The notes under the pieces: generated by a model | Seen by the model: only the letters and a program-made list of their open reading frames with translations | What the model was told of the DNA's origin: nothing | Database searches by the model: none | Source of the DNA: Rhodospirillaceae bacterium | GTDB lineage: Bacteria > Pseudomonadota > Alphaproteobacteria > Bin65 | Length of the DNA: 64,000 bases | NCBI GenBank assembly: GCA_028819475.1 | Contig: JAPPLJ010000023.1 | Span: forward strand, 26,273 to 90,272 | Direction: 5' to 3' | Part shown: in pieces, positions 23,932 to 33,040 of the stretch | Layout of the letters: every line of letters starts with the position of its first letter | Numbering within the stretch: position 1 is the stretch's first letter | Made by a program: the position numbers and the translations under genes

Positions 23932-25272
23932 TCATGCCTTCGCACTCGGAAAGCTCACCGTCTTCCGCGTCAGGTGCACGAGGCCGTACTCGTTCCACAG
24001 CCTCTCGTCCGGGAAGCGCACAAAGCCCCCGGACCGCACCTTATGCTTTCGACAGAGCCACTGGCGTAGCCGCCTGACCGCATGCTGGTTGACCGCGCTG
24101 TAGGCCGGGCTGACATGTCCGAGGCTGAAGTAGTTCGCCCAACCGACGATAGTCCGGTTCAGGCGTTCCACCATGTCCTCCGGCGACCTCAACCCGTAGC
24201 GTGGCGTTGTCAGCTCGCTGACTGTGCGGCAGATGCTTTGGACGCTCGCCTTGGTGGGTCGGGTTCCGATGTAGGACCCCTTCCCGGTCGGGCGATAGAT
24301 GCGTCCGATGCGGTAGCCGAGGAACTCGAACATGTCCTCCGGGCACCGCACGCATCGGGTTTTCCGTTCGTTGACCGGGAGCTTCAGACCCGCCATGAGC
24401 CGCTCGACCGCCGCCAGCATTTCCGCCGCCGGGGCCTTGCCGAGCACACAGAGAGCGTCGGCGTAATTCACGATTTCCGAACGGAAGCGCCGGGCGAAGC
24501 CCAGCGCCTTCCAGCCCAGTATGAAGCGCCGCATGTAGAGGTTACTGGCCAGCGGCGAGACCGGCGCCCCTTGCGGAGTGCCTTTGCGCTCTCTGCGCGC
24601 CCGGTTCGTGCGGCGCTTGCCGCCCTTGCCGTCGTCCTCCTCCACCGGCATTTCCAGCCACGCTTTGATGAGCTTGAGCATCCGCCCGTCGCTGATGCGC
24701 CGGGCGAAGCTTTTGAGAAGCTCGGCATGGGGGATTTCGCCGAAATAGTTGGACAAATCGCAATCGACCACCTCGTTGTGCCCCCTGTGTAGGAGGCGAA
24801 CGACACGTTCCACCGCGTCGTGGGCGCTCCGCCCCGGCCTGTAGGCGTGCTGCTCCGGTTGCAGGTCCGCTTCGAAAATCGGCTCAAGCACGAGCAAGGC
24901 CGATGTCTGCGCTACCCGGTCCCGTATGCAGGGAATGCCCAAGGGCCGGAGCTTGCCGGGCTGCTTCTTCGGGATGAGCACCTGCCGTACCGGCTTCGGT
25001 GTGTACGTCCCATCCTTCAGTTCCCGCGCCAGTTCCCCAAGCCAGCGCCCCACGCCGTACGACTCGATGGCCGCAAAGGTCTCTCCGTCCGCCCCGGCGG
25101 ACCCGCCATTCCGGCGGACCCGCCTCCAGGCTTCGGCGAGAAAGTCCTCGCGCCACACCTTGTCGATCAACGCATGGAAACGCCGGTCGGGTTCTTCCTT
25201 AGCTTTCGCATGTAATACGGTCTGGAGTCGCCGGACCTTTTCTGACCCTGGTAGGCTTTCGCCAGTGGTCAT
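23932..25272 (-). CDS. ltrA: Group II intron reverse transcriptase/maturase with altered catalytic motif
   Basis: 446 residues. RT blocks are clear: GGSAGADGETF, RQVLIPKKQPGKLRPLGIP, VAQTSALLVLEPIFE, VVDCDLSNYFGEIPH, KGTPQGAPVSPLASNLYM. The catalytic block, however, reads VNYADALCVLG, so the usual YADD is YADA and the second metal-binding Asp is missing. The maturase domain follows (GWANYFSLGH, about 385). No HNH endonuclease domain. RT activity is expected to be poor or absent while RNA-splicing help could remain. Confidence 0.9.
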   Translation of the reverse strand: MTTGESLPGSEKVRRLQTVLHAKAKEEPDRRFHALIDKVWREDFLAEAWRRVRRNGGSAGADGETFAAIESYGVGRWLGELARELKDGTYTPKPVRQVLIPKKQPGKLRPLGIPCIRDRVAQTSALLVLEPIFEADLQPEQHAYRPGRSAHDAVERVVRLLHRGHNEVVDCDLSNYFGEIPHAELLKSFARRISDGRMLKLIKAWLEMPVEEDDGKGGKRRTNRARRERKGTPQGAPVSPLASNLYMRRFILGWKALGFARRFRSEIVNYADALCVLGKAPAAEMLAAVERLMAGLKLPVNERKTRCVRCPEDMFEFLGYRIGRIYRPTGKGSYIGTRPTKASVQSICRTVSELTTPRYGLRSPEDMVERLNRTIVGWANYFSLGHVSPAYSAVNQHAVRRLRQWLCRKHKVRSGGFVRFPDERLWNEYGLVHLTRKTVSFPSAKA

Positions 25273-26085
25273 GCCTTTCCTCCTTCACGCATTGCTCTCG
25301 AACCAGGGCTCCTTCCCTCCACCGGCATTACCCGGCTTCCGCGGTAATACGAGCCCATCCGCCACCCTGCCGGCCCGGCCTGCCCCTCGCGGGGTTCCGG
25401 TTGGCGCGTGCACGCCACCGACAGGGCTTCCCGTGTTGCTACCGTTCCCCTCTTCCATGCGTGCCGCCGCCACTACCCCGGCGGAACCGGCCGGTGCTCG
25501 CGTCGCTCGCTTCCCGTCCGGTGGCAGCCTTCCCCGAAAAACAGGCGGGTCGGCTTCCGCATTACACGTTTCGAGGCCTGCTCAGCGTTCACTCGCGTTG
25601 CGGCCCGCATGGTCGCTGGGTCGCCCAAGGCGACCCGTTACATCGGAGTGCTTCAGGCCATGTCGTTGCCTCCATCACCCGCTCCGATTGCTTCCGGCTG
25701 GAGCGACAGTTGCCGGGCGGGATTCGCACCCGCTGGGGAGCGGCGCCTTTCCACGGCGCACTGTTTTATTTCAGTTCGTCGGGATCGCGTCGGTTCCAGG
25801 CGAGGCACGAAAAGCCGTTCTTGTTCAGCGCGTTACGGCAGTGCGCACGCTGCCGGTCTGTACCCGGTCTTCATCCCGGAAGCGGATGAATGCAAACTGC
25901 TGGGCACGACTGACCTTGTATGACCTTGTCGGCGGAATGTGGAGCACCCCCGGCATTTGACCCGACGCTGGTCTCGCGGTGCAAGAGTTGCCTTGGCTAT
26001 CCCCGACGAAATCGGTGTGATCGATTAGCTGGATGGCTTCAAGAGCCGGTATCGGTCGCCCCGCAAATCCTGCGATGTGTACTCT

Positions 26086-27609
26086 TCAAGCAACGTGGCC
26101 ATTCCAAACCAGCGGCTCGTTCGTTTCGGAGTCCATGACTCCGTCCAGAATTGGCGGAGACCCCGCGTCAGCCTTTGCCTGATCGAGTTGATGTTGTGTT
26201 AAGCCGCGAGCCGGAGATGCAGAACCGCGCATCCAATCGTGCGAAAAGTCAGTGCCGCTCAAGATGGCATTGACAAGATTCGCGCCGGTCAGATCTGCCT
26301 TACCGAGATTTGCGCCTGCCAAGTTTGCCTTGGTCAGCTCGGCCCCGTGCAGGTCCGCACCTGCGCCGCCGAGATTGGCGTTGCTCAAATCGGCTCCGCC
26401 TAGCTTTGCATCTCTCAAACTTGCCGCCCTGAGATCCGCTCCACTCAAGTTCGCACCACCAAGATGAGCAGCATCGAGCTTGGCGCCCCCCATCGATGCC
26501 CCGCGCATGTCCGCACCGCCCAACTCCGCTCCTCGTAGGTCCGCTCCTTCCAATTGAACACCCACCAATCTCGACGGGAACAGGCTTCCCTTCCAAAGAT
26601 TCTGTCCCACAAGATCGACGAGACCGAGATTGGCATCTCGTAGATCCGCTCCGCCCAACCTAGCGGCAGATAAGTTGACCCGCCTCATGTCGGCGCCGCG
26701 AAAATTGGCGCCATGCATGTTGGCGGCTGACAAATCAGCGCCTGGGAGAACAGCGTTGGCGAAACAGGCTTGCCAGCCCCGTACACGCCGCAAATCCGCC
26801 ATTGTGAAGTCGAAGTTCGAAAAGTTCGCACTGTGGAAGATAAGACCGGGCAGGCAGGCATCGGCGAGATTCATCCTGAACCCCTCCGCGCTTTCCAAGG
26901 CGATCTGCGCTTCGCTCCGCTGAGCAATCTGGCTCATCACCGCCTCGATGTCTTTTGCCAGTTCGGGAACTGGTCCGACTCTCCGATCGGCGACGAAGAA
27001 TGGACCGTAATGCTCTGCTGGCGCTGACTCGAACCATGGCGCATCGTCCTGGCCCGTTTCATCTTCATCCTCTTCAGCATCGCCCGCATCGCCCACATCT
27101 GGTTCGCGCTGTTCTTCATCTTCGGGCGTTTCCGAATCTTCCGGTGATCCGACGCGTTCCTCCGCTTCTCCTCTAGTCCGGTCGACGACAAACGCCGAAA
27201 AGAGCTGCATGATCGGTATGTGCAAACTATCCGGATATTCCCTTGCGAGGCGAGCCAGTGCGTGAATGCCACCTATGCGGACCGACCCGATATCGGCATT
27301 GCCCAGCATTTCGGCACCCTTCTGAAACCGGTCGTTCAACAACATCTGCACCGCGGTATCCGACTGGCGGCGTGTCGCATCCGCTTGATGTTCGGCCACG
27401 GTGCTGCGCCAAATTGCAAGGGGAAGGCCGATTGCAGCAGCGAGGATCAAGCCGAGGTTGCGAAGCGTTGTACTGGCGGACTCCCCGCCGGTCAGCCATA
27501 CAGGACAGGTAACCCAGACAACGCCCGTTGCGATGATAAAAACCACCGTCCATGCCGCAATCCACCACGGCAACGGAATCCGACTGAATAAGCTGCGCAT
27601 CTGTCTCAA
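26086..27609 (-). CDS. Membrane-anchored pentapeptide-repeat protein
   Basis: 507 residues. Two N-terminal membrane helices (about 13-35 and 50-68), then a conserved region QMLLNDRFQKGAEMLGN / VRIGGIHALARLAREYPD, an acidic low-complexity linker (about 155-190), and a long right-handed beta-helix of A(D/N)LXX repeats from about 245 to 460 (for example GADLRGAELGGADMRGASMG). The QKG-AEMLG plus pentapeptide arrangement is common in membrane proteins of unknown role. It lies at the edge of the defence region on the same strand as the 494-residue protein. Confidence 0.85.
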   Translation of the reverse strand: MRQMRSLFSRIPLPWWIAAWTVVFIIATGVVWVTCPVWLTGGESASTTLRNLGLILAAAIGLPLAIWRSTVAEHQADATRRQSDTAVQMLLNDRFQKGAEMLGNADIGSVRIGGIHALARLAREYPDSLHIPIMQLFSAFVVDRTRGEAEERVGSPEDSETPEDEEQREPDVGDAGDAEEDEDETGQDDAPWFESAPAEHYGPFFVADRRVGPVPELAKDIEAVMSQIAQRSEAQIALESAEGFRMNLADACLPGLIFHSANFSNFDFTMADLRRVRGWQACFANAVLPGADLSAANMHGANFRGADMRRVNLSAARLGGADLRDANLGLVDLVGQNLWKGSLFPSRLVGVQLEGADLRGAELGGADMRGASMGGAKLDAAHLGGANLSGADLRAASLRDAKLGGADLSNANLGGAGADLHGAELTKANLAGANLGKADLTGANLVNAILSGTDFSHDWMRGSASPARGLTQHQLDQAKADAGSPPILDGVMDSETNEPLVWNGHVA

Positions 27610-27981
27610 TCGCGTTACGCCTCCGCTCTAGGCCAACACTTGCTGATATTGCCGTGAATCGGAAATCCGGTCATCTCACTTCCTGCGATGTCCCCGCATC
27701 TCGTCACCCGTCGCGCGCCCTTCCCTGGGCATCCATTTCGCTTTCCCCTGTCCCAAAGATGCCCTATTTCGGCCGCTGCCCAAGACGCTTCGCCACAACA
27801 GGCCCAGACGCGTTCAACCCCCAGCCCCTCAACTTCAGATCCCGACACAACCAGCACCGAACGTCCAACCTGGACCCTCGCAGAAGAAACCGACAAACGC
27901 TGCCCAGTTTCAACAACTCGATCTAACACTCTCTTCTTTCCATCTCGTCAGGGACGAGCATGGTTGGCTCTGTCGTTCCCA
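27610..27981. other. Spacer of 370 bases
   Basis: Both strands have short open frames but none with a domain or start signal. It probably carries the promoter of the pentapeptide gene. Confidence 0.5.
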
Positions 27982-29466
27982 CTATTCACTAGGATGGCGA
28001 AAGAACAGCCGACTCAACTCAGAGATCACGGCGGGATACGTGCCCAATGTGCGCCCCGCTTCTGTAGCCTGTAGCTCACGCTCCGCCATTTCCGCATTGG
28101 GAACAACGTGAAACACGGAATTGCGGAAGTGTCTGTGCGCCACTTCCCTTCCCGGAATGGCCAGATATTCTTCCAATGCTTCGCTTCTGAAGTCTGGGTT
28201 CTTTGCTGCCGCTTCACGATACAACCTTAGCGGTTCGTAAAGTAACGCCATCATGGAGGTAAGCGGTGCAAGCAATTCCTTCGCCCTCTGCAAACCTGCA
28301 ATTTTACGTACATCACCTAGGGGCACCATCGGAGCATCCGGCGCCACAATACCTCCATGAGGAAATGTTCGGAACACATGCACGGTTTCATTCAAAAGCA
28401 CATAAGTAGCAAACAGCAATCTCGTGAGCGGATACATCGCTCTGAACAAGTGGGCTTCGTGCCTGCTTCCAAGATCTAGGGATTGCGGTCCTTCTTCAAA
28501 GCCCGGCTCTGCGAGCTTCAATACGAGCGCAGAGCCAGGAAACGGGGTTTGGTTTTCTTCTGGATCTATAGGAGGATAATACCGTTCGGGCGCGGAAGGG
28601 CTAATCTCATAAGTGCACTGTGCGATACGGAGTGCAGCATCGTGCTCCTGTTTGTTGGGTCTCCATGAACGGATAGCCTCCGGAATTTGACCTATTCTAT
28701 GTGTAAATCTGTCTATCGACTTCTTCCACTCCTTCATTCCATCTGGGTCGTGGCATTCTGTCATACGTTCCGCAACCCATGGAAATGCCCAGAGGGCGCA
28801 GTACATTCTTTGCACTTCCGGAAGTCTTGCTAGCTCCTGCTGGAATAATGCGATGAGCTTTTGCCGTATTCGTTCCAAATAAGCGTCGAACTCCACTTGT
28901 ATTTCGAATGTGACGTTATACGAGTCCTTTGTCCTTAAGAAGGCTCTTTGTGCTACTTCGTGGTTGCCGGTCGGGTGCAAAAAAGAATCTCGAAACTCAC
29001 CGAGCGTGGCAACGACATCCGCATGCCGCGCGATGCAATCGTCCATATCTTTGTCCTTGTAAAACGTCCGTTTCGAGCTTGTATCCTGATAGAATTTTAT
29101 GCTAGCGTAGAATAGACACAGATAAATCTGTATTGGTACAAAAGTTGCAATGACCAAGGTGTTTCTGTTGACCTGAGAATTCTCTAGCTTCTGATCCTCA
29201 AGCATTTTAGTTGCGACATCTTCAAATCCATCTTCGGTTAGACCTTCCGAATAGCCGCAGGATACTTTGGCCCGATGTCGATGCGCTAAATTGCGAACAG
29301 CTATCTGTCGTATGCCTTCAACGAACGTATTCCGGTGATACAGTGCGTCTCGGTATGGCGCTGTAGCAGCTTCAAGTCCCGCAATATCTAAGTCGCAAAT
29401 GTCGGTCATGTTGGCTCCACTCATTTTCCTGAACCACTTGTCGTTGCTTTCAAAAGCGTTATACAA
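27982..29466 (-). CDS. Unknown 494-residue protein, low GC
   Basis: Start at 29466 or at the internal MSGANMTD near 29412. Base composition is clearly lower in GC than the rest of the window. The protein is rich in aromatic and charged residues, mostly helical by eye, with one hydrophobic stretch (LVIATFVPIQIYLCLFYASI, about 104-123) that may be a membrane or buried helix. RN(S)VFHVV, FLHPTGNHE and NETVHVF recall HEPN-like or hospital-type helical folds only weakly. I do not recognise the family. Position between the pentapeptide gene and CBASS suggests a defence or accessory role. Confidence 0.65.
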   Translation of the reverse strand: MYNAFESNDKWFRKMSGANMTDICDLDIAGLEAATAPYRDALYHRNTFVEGIRQIAVRNLAHRHRAKVSCGYSEGLTEDGFEDVATKMLEDQKLENSQVNRNTLVIATFVPIQIYLCLFYASIKFYQDTSSKRTFYKDKDMDDCIARHADVVATLGEFRDSFLHPTGNHEVAQRAFLRTKDSYNVTFEIQVEFDAYLERIRQKLIALFQQELARLPEVQRMYCALWAFPWVAERMTECHDPDGMKEWKKSIDRFTHRIGQIPEAIRSWRPNKQEHDAALRIAQCTYEISPSAPERYYPPIDPEENQTPFPGSALVLKLAEPGFEEGPQSLDLGSRHEAHLFRAMYPLTRLLFATYVLLNETVHVFRTFPHGGIVAPDAPMVPLGDVRKIAGLQRAKELLAPLTSMMALLYEPLRLYREAAAKNPDFRSEALEEYLAIPGREVAHRHFRNSVFHVVPNAEMAERELQATEAGRTLGTYPAVISELSRLFFRHPSE

Positions 29467-29572
29467 TCGAGCTCATCGAGTCATCCCAATAGCGCAAGCA
29501 GAATGGAGCGAATTCCTGGTACAGGTTGTATACGCAGAACGCGGATATCTGAGCTCTGTGCCGTGTACAATG

Positions 29573-30460
29573 TCATTTATTCGAGGTTAGTTTTTTTGAA
29601 GCTGCTCTTGCGTCTCGAATCGCAATCTCCACTTCTTCAAGATTTTCAAGTCTGATCTGGGCCCTAGAGGGAGAAAGCTCATTGAGATCAAGGTTCATCC
29701 GTTTAACGAAATAGTAAGCTAGTGCCAGGCGAACTTCGATCTCTCGAAGGCCATCTCGCATATCGTAATCCCTTTGAACTGCCTGGCTCTGTTCTTCCGT
29801 CAAGCTTGGGTGAGGAATAAGCCTCAACTTGATCCTCTCGCTCCATTCGAGATCATGCTCGGCTTGAAACGTGACCGGCTTCAATCTGCCCAGTCGCTCA
29901 ATCCGAGTTAGCACAAAGTCCCGAAACTCCTGCCGCTCGCAGCACCATGCACGGGCGTGCCATCGATGGCCGTCGAATGCGATGGCGTGCGGGGCGATGT
30001 TCCGCCAGCGTGAGTTCGTCAACGACTGGTAACGCACCGATAGTGCCCGATGTGACCGGATGGCCTCCAAGACCCTCCGCAGTACCTCGGCACGAACATC
30101 TCTGCCGATTTCGGGCGCAATGTCTGCAGCCGGCATTTCACTGAACCAAAGGTTCTCGCGTCCAAGTACGCCGCTAGCCCATGCACGGAGCTGAAGCAGC
30201 AACTGATTGGCAGAGACGTTAAGAAATCGGGGCTTGATATCCTTAGAAGCGATGTATCGCTTTTGCGTGGCGTCGTACTCGATGTTGCCGCCCGCGAGCT
30301 CCCGGTAGTGCCGCAGGTCTACGGAGGCCTGTGGCGTCGATATATCGAACCGTTTTTCGAGATCGTTCCGGTTGAGGCGGCCCTCCCAGAACAACCGCCA
30401 TTCGATGAACTCAAGCCGCGGTATGAGGTTCCGACCTGGCTGCTCAGCGGGATCGGGCAT
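29573..30460 (-). CDS. capW: WYL-domain transcriptional regulator, CapW/BrxR type
   Basis: 295 residues. N-terminal winged helix (IEWRLFWEGRLNRNDLEKRF then DISTPQASVDLRHYREL, about 19-55), a WYL domain in the middle (ALSVRYQSLTNSRWRNIAPH then DGHRWHARAWCCERQEFRDF, about 139-185) and a C-terminal WCX-like extension. This three-part layout is that of CapW and BrxR repressors, which control CBASS and other defence operons. It is divergent from the CD-NTase gene and shares with it a promoter region holding a strong palindrome (30486-30504). Confidence 0.85.
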   Translation of the reverse strand: MPDPAEQPGRNLIPRLEFIEWRLFWEGRLNRNDLEKRFDISTPQASVDLRHYRELAGGNIEYDATQKRYIASKDIKPRFLNVSANQLLLQLRAWASGVLGRENLWFSEMPAADIAPEIGRDVRAEVLRRVLEAIRSHRALSVRYQSLTNSRWRNIAPHAIAFDGHRWHARAWCCERQEFRDFVLTRIERLGRLKPVTFQAEHDLEWSERIKLRLIPHPSLTEEQSQAVQRDYDMRDGLREIEVRLALAYYFVKRMNLDLNELSPSRAQIRLENLEEVEIAIRDARAASKKLTSNK

Positions 30461-30480
30461 GGTATGACCCCTATTGCTTC

Positions 30481-30511
30481 TTGACGGGTATAGCAGCTAT
30501 ACCCATATACT
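30481..30511 (+). promoter_or_regulatory. CBASS promoter with CapW operator
   Basis: TTGACG (30481-30486) and TATACT (30506-30511) form a possible promoter with 19-base spacing. Between them lies GGGTATAG-CAG-CTATACCC (30486-30504), a perfect 8-base inverted repeat. An operator between -35 and -10 would block RNA polymerase, as expected for a repressor that keeps the CBASS genes off until infection or nucleic-acid stress. Binding by the adjacent WYL protein is inferred. Confidence 0.65.
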
Positions 30512-30592
30512 GTCTATACGGTCAATGCGACTTGCGGACCTCAGCCTCGGGTCAACTCGCTGTCGCGACCATCCGGGATTCTGGAGACCCAA

Positions 30593-31558
30593 ATGAGCCG
30601 GGACCACATATCGCATCGCGAGATCGCACAGTTTGCCGCCGATCGCGTCAACCTGCCAAGGGCTAAGGCGCAAGAATACCGCGCGCAAGCACGCCGATTG
30701 CGAGAGAAGCTCGAAGACTACCTCGACGAGCATCCCGACTTCACGCTGCGGAAGATGCTGCTCTCCGGAAGCCTGGCAAAGGGAACCGCACTCCGCTCCC
30801 TGAACGACATCGACGTCGCCTGCTATGTGAGCGGGGCCGAAGCGCCTACGGACGTCGAGGAGCTCCTGGAGTATATCGCCGAACGCCTCCGCAAGGCATT
30901 TCCCAATTTCTCGCCGGATCAGGTGCAGCCCCAGACCTACTCCGTCACCGTCTCCTTCAGGGGTACAGGGCTGGACGTCGACGTCGTGCCGATCCTCTAC
31001 GACGGAGACCCACAGTGGTACGGCAATCTCGTGAGCCAAGACGACGGCTCGTTTCTGAAGACCAGCATCCCGCTGCATCTCGAGTTCGCCGGAAAACGCA
31101 AGAAAGCGCAGGAGACACACTTCGCGCAGGTCGTTCGGCTCGCAAAGTTCTGGACTCGTCGTATGAAGCTCGAACAGGACGGGTTCCGCTTCAAGTCTTT
31201 CATGGTCGAGATGATCCTAGCCAAGCTGTGCGACGACGGTTTGGACTTCAGCGACTATCCCGAGGCGTTGCAGCACTTCTTCACCTACGTCACCCGCTCT
31301 GATCTCCGCGAACGCATCGTGTTTCCCGATTATTACAAGCCCTCCACGGTGGGCCACCTCGACGATGAGGTCCAGATCATCGATCCGGTGAACGCCGAGA
31401 ACAATGTCGCTCGCCTGTACACGTCGGAGAACGCCGACGCGATCGCTGACGCGGCGGACGCCGCCGGCGACGCCATCGACGCGGCTCTCCGCGCCCCAAC
31501 CAAACAGCTGACCGTTGCCTACTGGCAGAAGGTCTTCGGCTCAGCCTTCCAAGCCTGA
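30593..31558 (+). CDS. CD-NTase (cGAS/DncV-like nucleotidyltransferase) of type III CBASS
   Basis: 321 residues. Nucleotidyltransferase core: GSLAKGTALRSLNDIDV (about 59-75) gives the GS motif and the first two catalytic Asp (72 and 74), and GLDVDVVPI (about 126-134) the third. The helical C-terminal half with LAKFWTRRMK fits an OAS/PAP core. It makes a cyclic oligonucleotide when activated. In this operon the activator should be the HORMA protein encoded 10 bases downstream, which marks the type III architecture. The nucleotide product cannot be told from sequence. Confidence 0.9.
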   Translation: MSRDHISHREIAQFAADRVNLPRAKAQEYRAQARRLREKLEDYLDEHPDFTLRKMLLSGSLAKGTALRSLNDIDVACYVSGAEAPTDVEELLEYIAERLRKAFPNFSPDQVQPQTYSVTVSFRGTGLDVDVVPILYDGDPQWYGNLVSQDDGSFLKTSIPLHLEFAGKRKKAQETHFAQVVRLAKFWTRRMKLEQDGFRFKSFMVEMILAKLCDDGLDFSDYPEALQHFFTYVTRSDLRERIVFPDYYKPSTVGHLDDEVQIIDPVNAENNVARLYTSENADAIADAADAAGDAIDAALRAPTKQLTVAYWQKVFGSAFQA

Positions 31559-31567
31559 GGTCGATCC

Positions 31568-32083
31568 ATGTTCGATACCTACGCCATCACCGAAAGCGCG
31601 ACCTTCACGGTCACGCATGCCCGCCACATGGCGGCGAAAGTCGCTACCGATCTCAAGCGCATGCAGCGCCTCTACGATTCTCCCAGCGACGCGGACATCG
31701 ACGCCTACGAGGCCGAGGTAATCGCATTGCTGAAGGCGGGTTACCTCGGAACGGTTTGGTACGGCTTTAGACGAGATGGGCTCTGGATCGAGCCGACCAT
31801 CAAATACACGCCGCGTGAGCTGTACGGCGCATCCGCAAGCGACGATGACCCCGGAAGGATCCGCCGCGGCGCAAACGTCTCCGGAGCCGACTTTTACAGC
31901 TACCTCACCTACAGCTCTTCTTGGAACAGCCTGACGGCGTATGAGCAGGATGCGTTCAAGAGGACCCTGCCGTTCTATCGCCGCGGCGCCGCTGAACCGG
32001 CGGTCTACGGCTATATTTCCCATGACAGGACGTATTCCTCGGGTTCACGAGCCCTCGATCGGTCCAGCGTGCGGAGCTACTGA
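31568..32083 (+). CDS. cap7: Bacterial HORMA-domain protein (Cap7-like)
   Basis: 171 residues. The N-terminal TVTHARHMAAKVATDLKRMQ then SDADIDAYEAEVIALLKAGY and LGTVWYGFRRDGLWIEP (about 14-75) are the conserved start of bacterial HORMA domains. The C-terminal part includes the likely closure/safety-belt region. In known type III CBASS the closed HORMA, bound to a target peptide, switches on the CD-NTase. The stop codon overlaps the next start (TGATGA). Confidence 0.85.
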   Translation: MFDTYAITESATFTVTHARHMAAKVATDLKRMQRLYDSPSDADIDAYEAEVIALLKAGYLGTVWYGFRRDGLWIEPTIKYTPRELYGASASDDDPGRIRRGANVSGADFYSYLTYSSSWNSLTAYEQDAFKRTLPFYRRGAAEPAVYGYISHDRTYSSGSRALDRSSVRSY

Positions 32084-33030
32084 TGACCAACAAGCCGTCT
32101 GTCGACGAACTCTTCGAACGGCGGATCACATATCCCGACGTCGATACCCGGGAGCGTCTTGGCCAACTCGTCGGGCTGGATGAACAGAAGAGCCGGCTGA
32201 CCAAAATCCTTGCCCTCCTCGTCAACCCGAACGGTCTTCAAGACTGGGCACGGCGGCATCAACAAGGGGCCGGGCACTTGATCGATGCGGTACTTCGACG
32301 GCCGCCCCTAGTCGTCCTCGCCGGAGATGTCGGTTCTGGAAAAACTGAACTTGCCGAAACGATCGGCGATGCCGTGGCACGCCAGGAAGACATCGACATC
32401 ACGCTATTTCCTCTGAGCCTGTCCACTCGTGGACAGGGGCGGGTCGGCGAAATGACCCAGCTTCTCTCAGCGGCCTTCGACCACACGGTCAACGAAGCCA
32501 TCAAGCTGAAATCGAGGTCTGGACAAGCACGCGGTGCTGTCATCCTGCTCGTCGACGAGGCCGACGCGCTCGCCCAGTCGCGGGAGGCTTCGCAAATGCA
32601 TCACGAAGACCGCGCCGGAGTGAACGCGTTCATCCGCGGCATCGATCGGATCGCCAACGCTAGGCTCCCCGCGGCGGTCATAATGTGCACCAACCGCCTC
32701 GACGCCCTAGATCCGGCTGTCCGCCGACGAGCGGCAGACATCCTCCCGTTCTCGCGCCCGAACGAAGAGCAACGCGCGTTCGTTCTGTCTACAAGGCTTG
32801 AGCCGATCGGTCTGGACCGTCAGTATATCGAGGCCCTTGTGTCAGCCACTGGGCCGATCCGAGACGCGCGCCAATACGGCTTTACCTTCTCCGATCTCCT
32901 ACAGCGTCTGCTCCCGGCGCTCGTTCTCGATGCATATCCCTCGCGTCCCATCGATGGTGCCCGCGCCGTCGAAATCGCTCAGTCCATGCAACCGACGCCT
33001 CCGTTTCAAGACGGCAAAGCAGCCTTGTGA
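32083..33030 (+). CDS. cap6: TRIP13/Pch2-like AAA ATPase (Cap6-like)
   Basis: 315 residues. Walker A GDVGSGKT (81-88), Walker B VILLVDEADA (about 153-162), sensor region MCTNRLDALDPAVRRRA (about 202-218). In type III CBASS this enzyme opens the HORMA protein and turns the signal off. It overlaps the HORMA gene by one base, consistent with matched expression. Confidence 0.88.
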   Translation: MTNKPSVDELFERRITYPDVDTRERLGQLVGLDEQKSRLTKILALLVNPNGLQDWARRHQQGAGHLIDAVLRRPPLVVLAGDVGSGKTELAETIGDAVARQEDIDITLFPLSLSTRGQGRVGEMTQLLSAAFDHTVNEAIKLKSRSGQARGAVILLVDEADALAQSREASQMHHEDRAGVNAFIRGIDRIANARLPAAVIMCTNRLDALDPAVRRRAADILPFSRPNEEQRAFVLSTRLEPIGLDRQYIEALVSATGPIRDARQYGFTFSDLLQRLLPALVLDAYPSRPIDGARAVEIAQSMQPTPPFQDGKAAL

Positions 33031-33040
33031 GGACAATGCG

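Noticed and set aside
23932..25272. Retron or defence reverse transcriptase
   Set aside because: The maturase region and a clear domain V downstream identify a group II intron.
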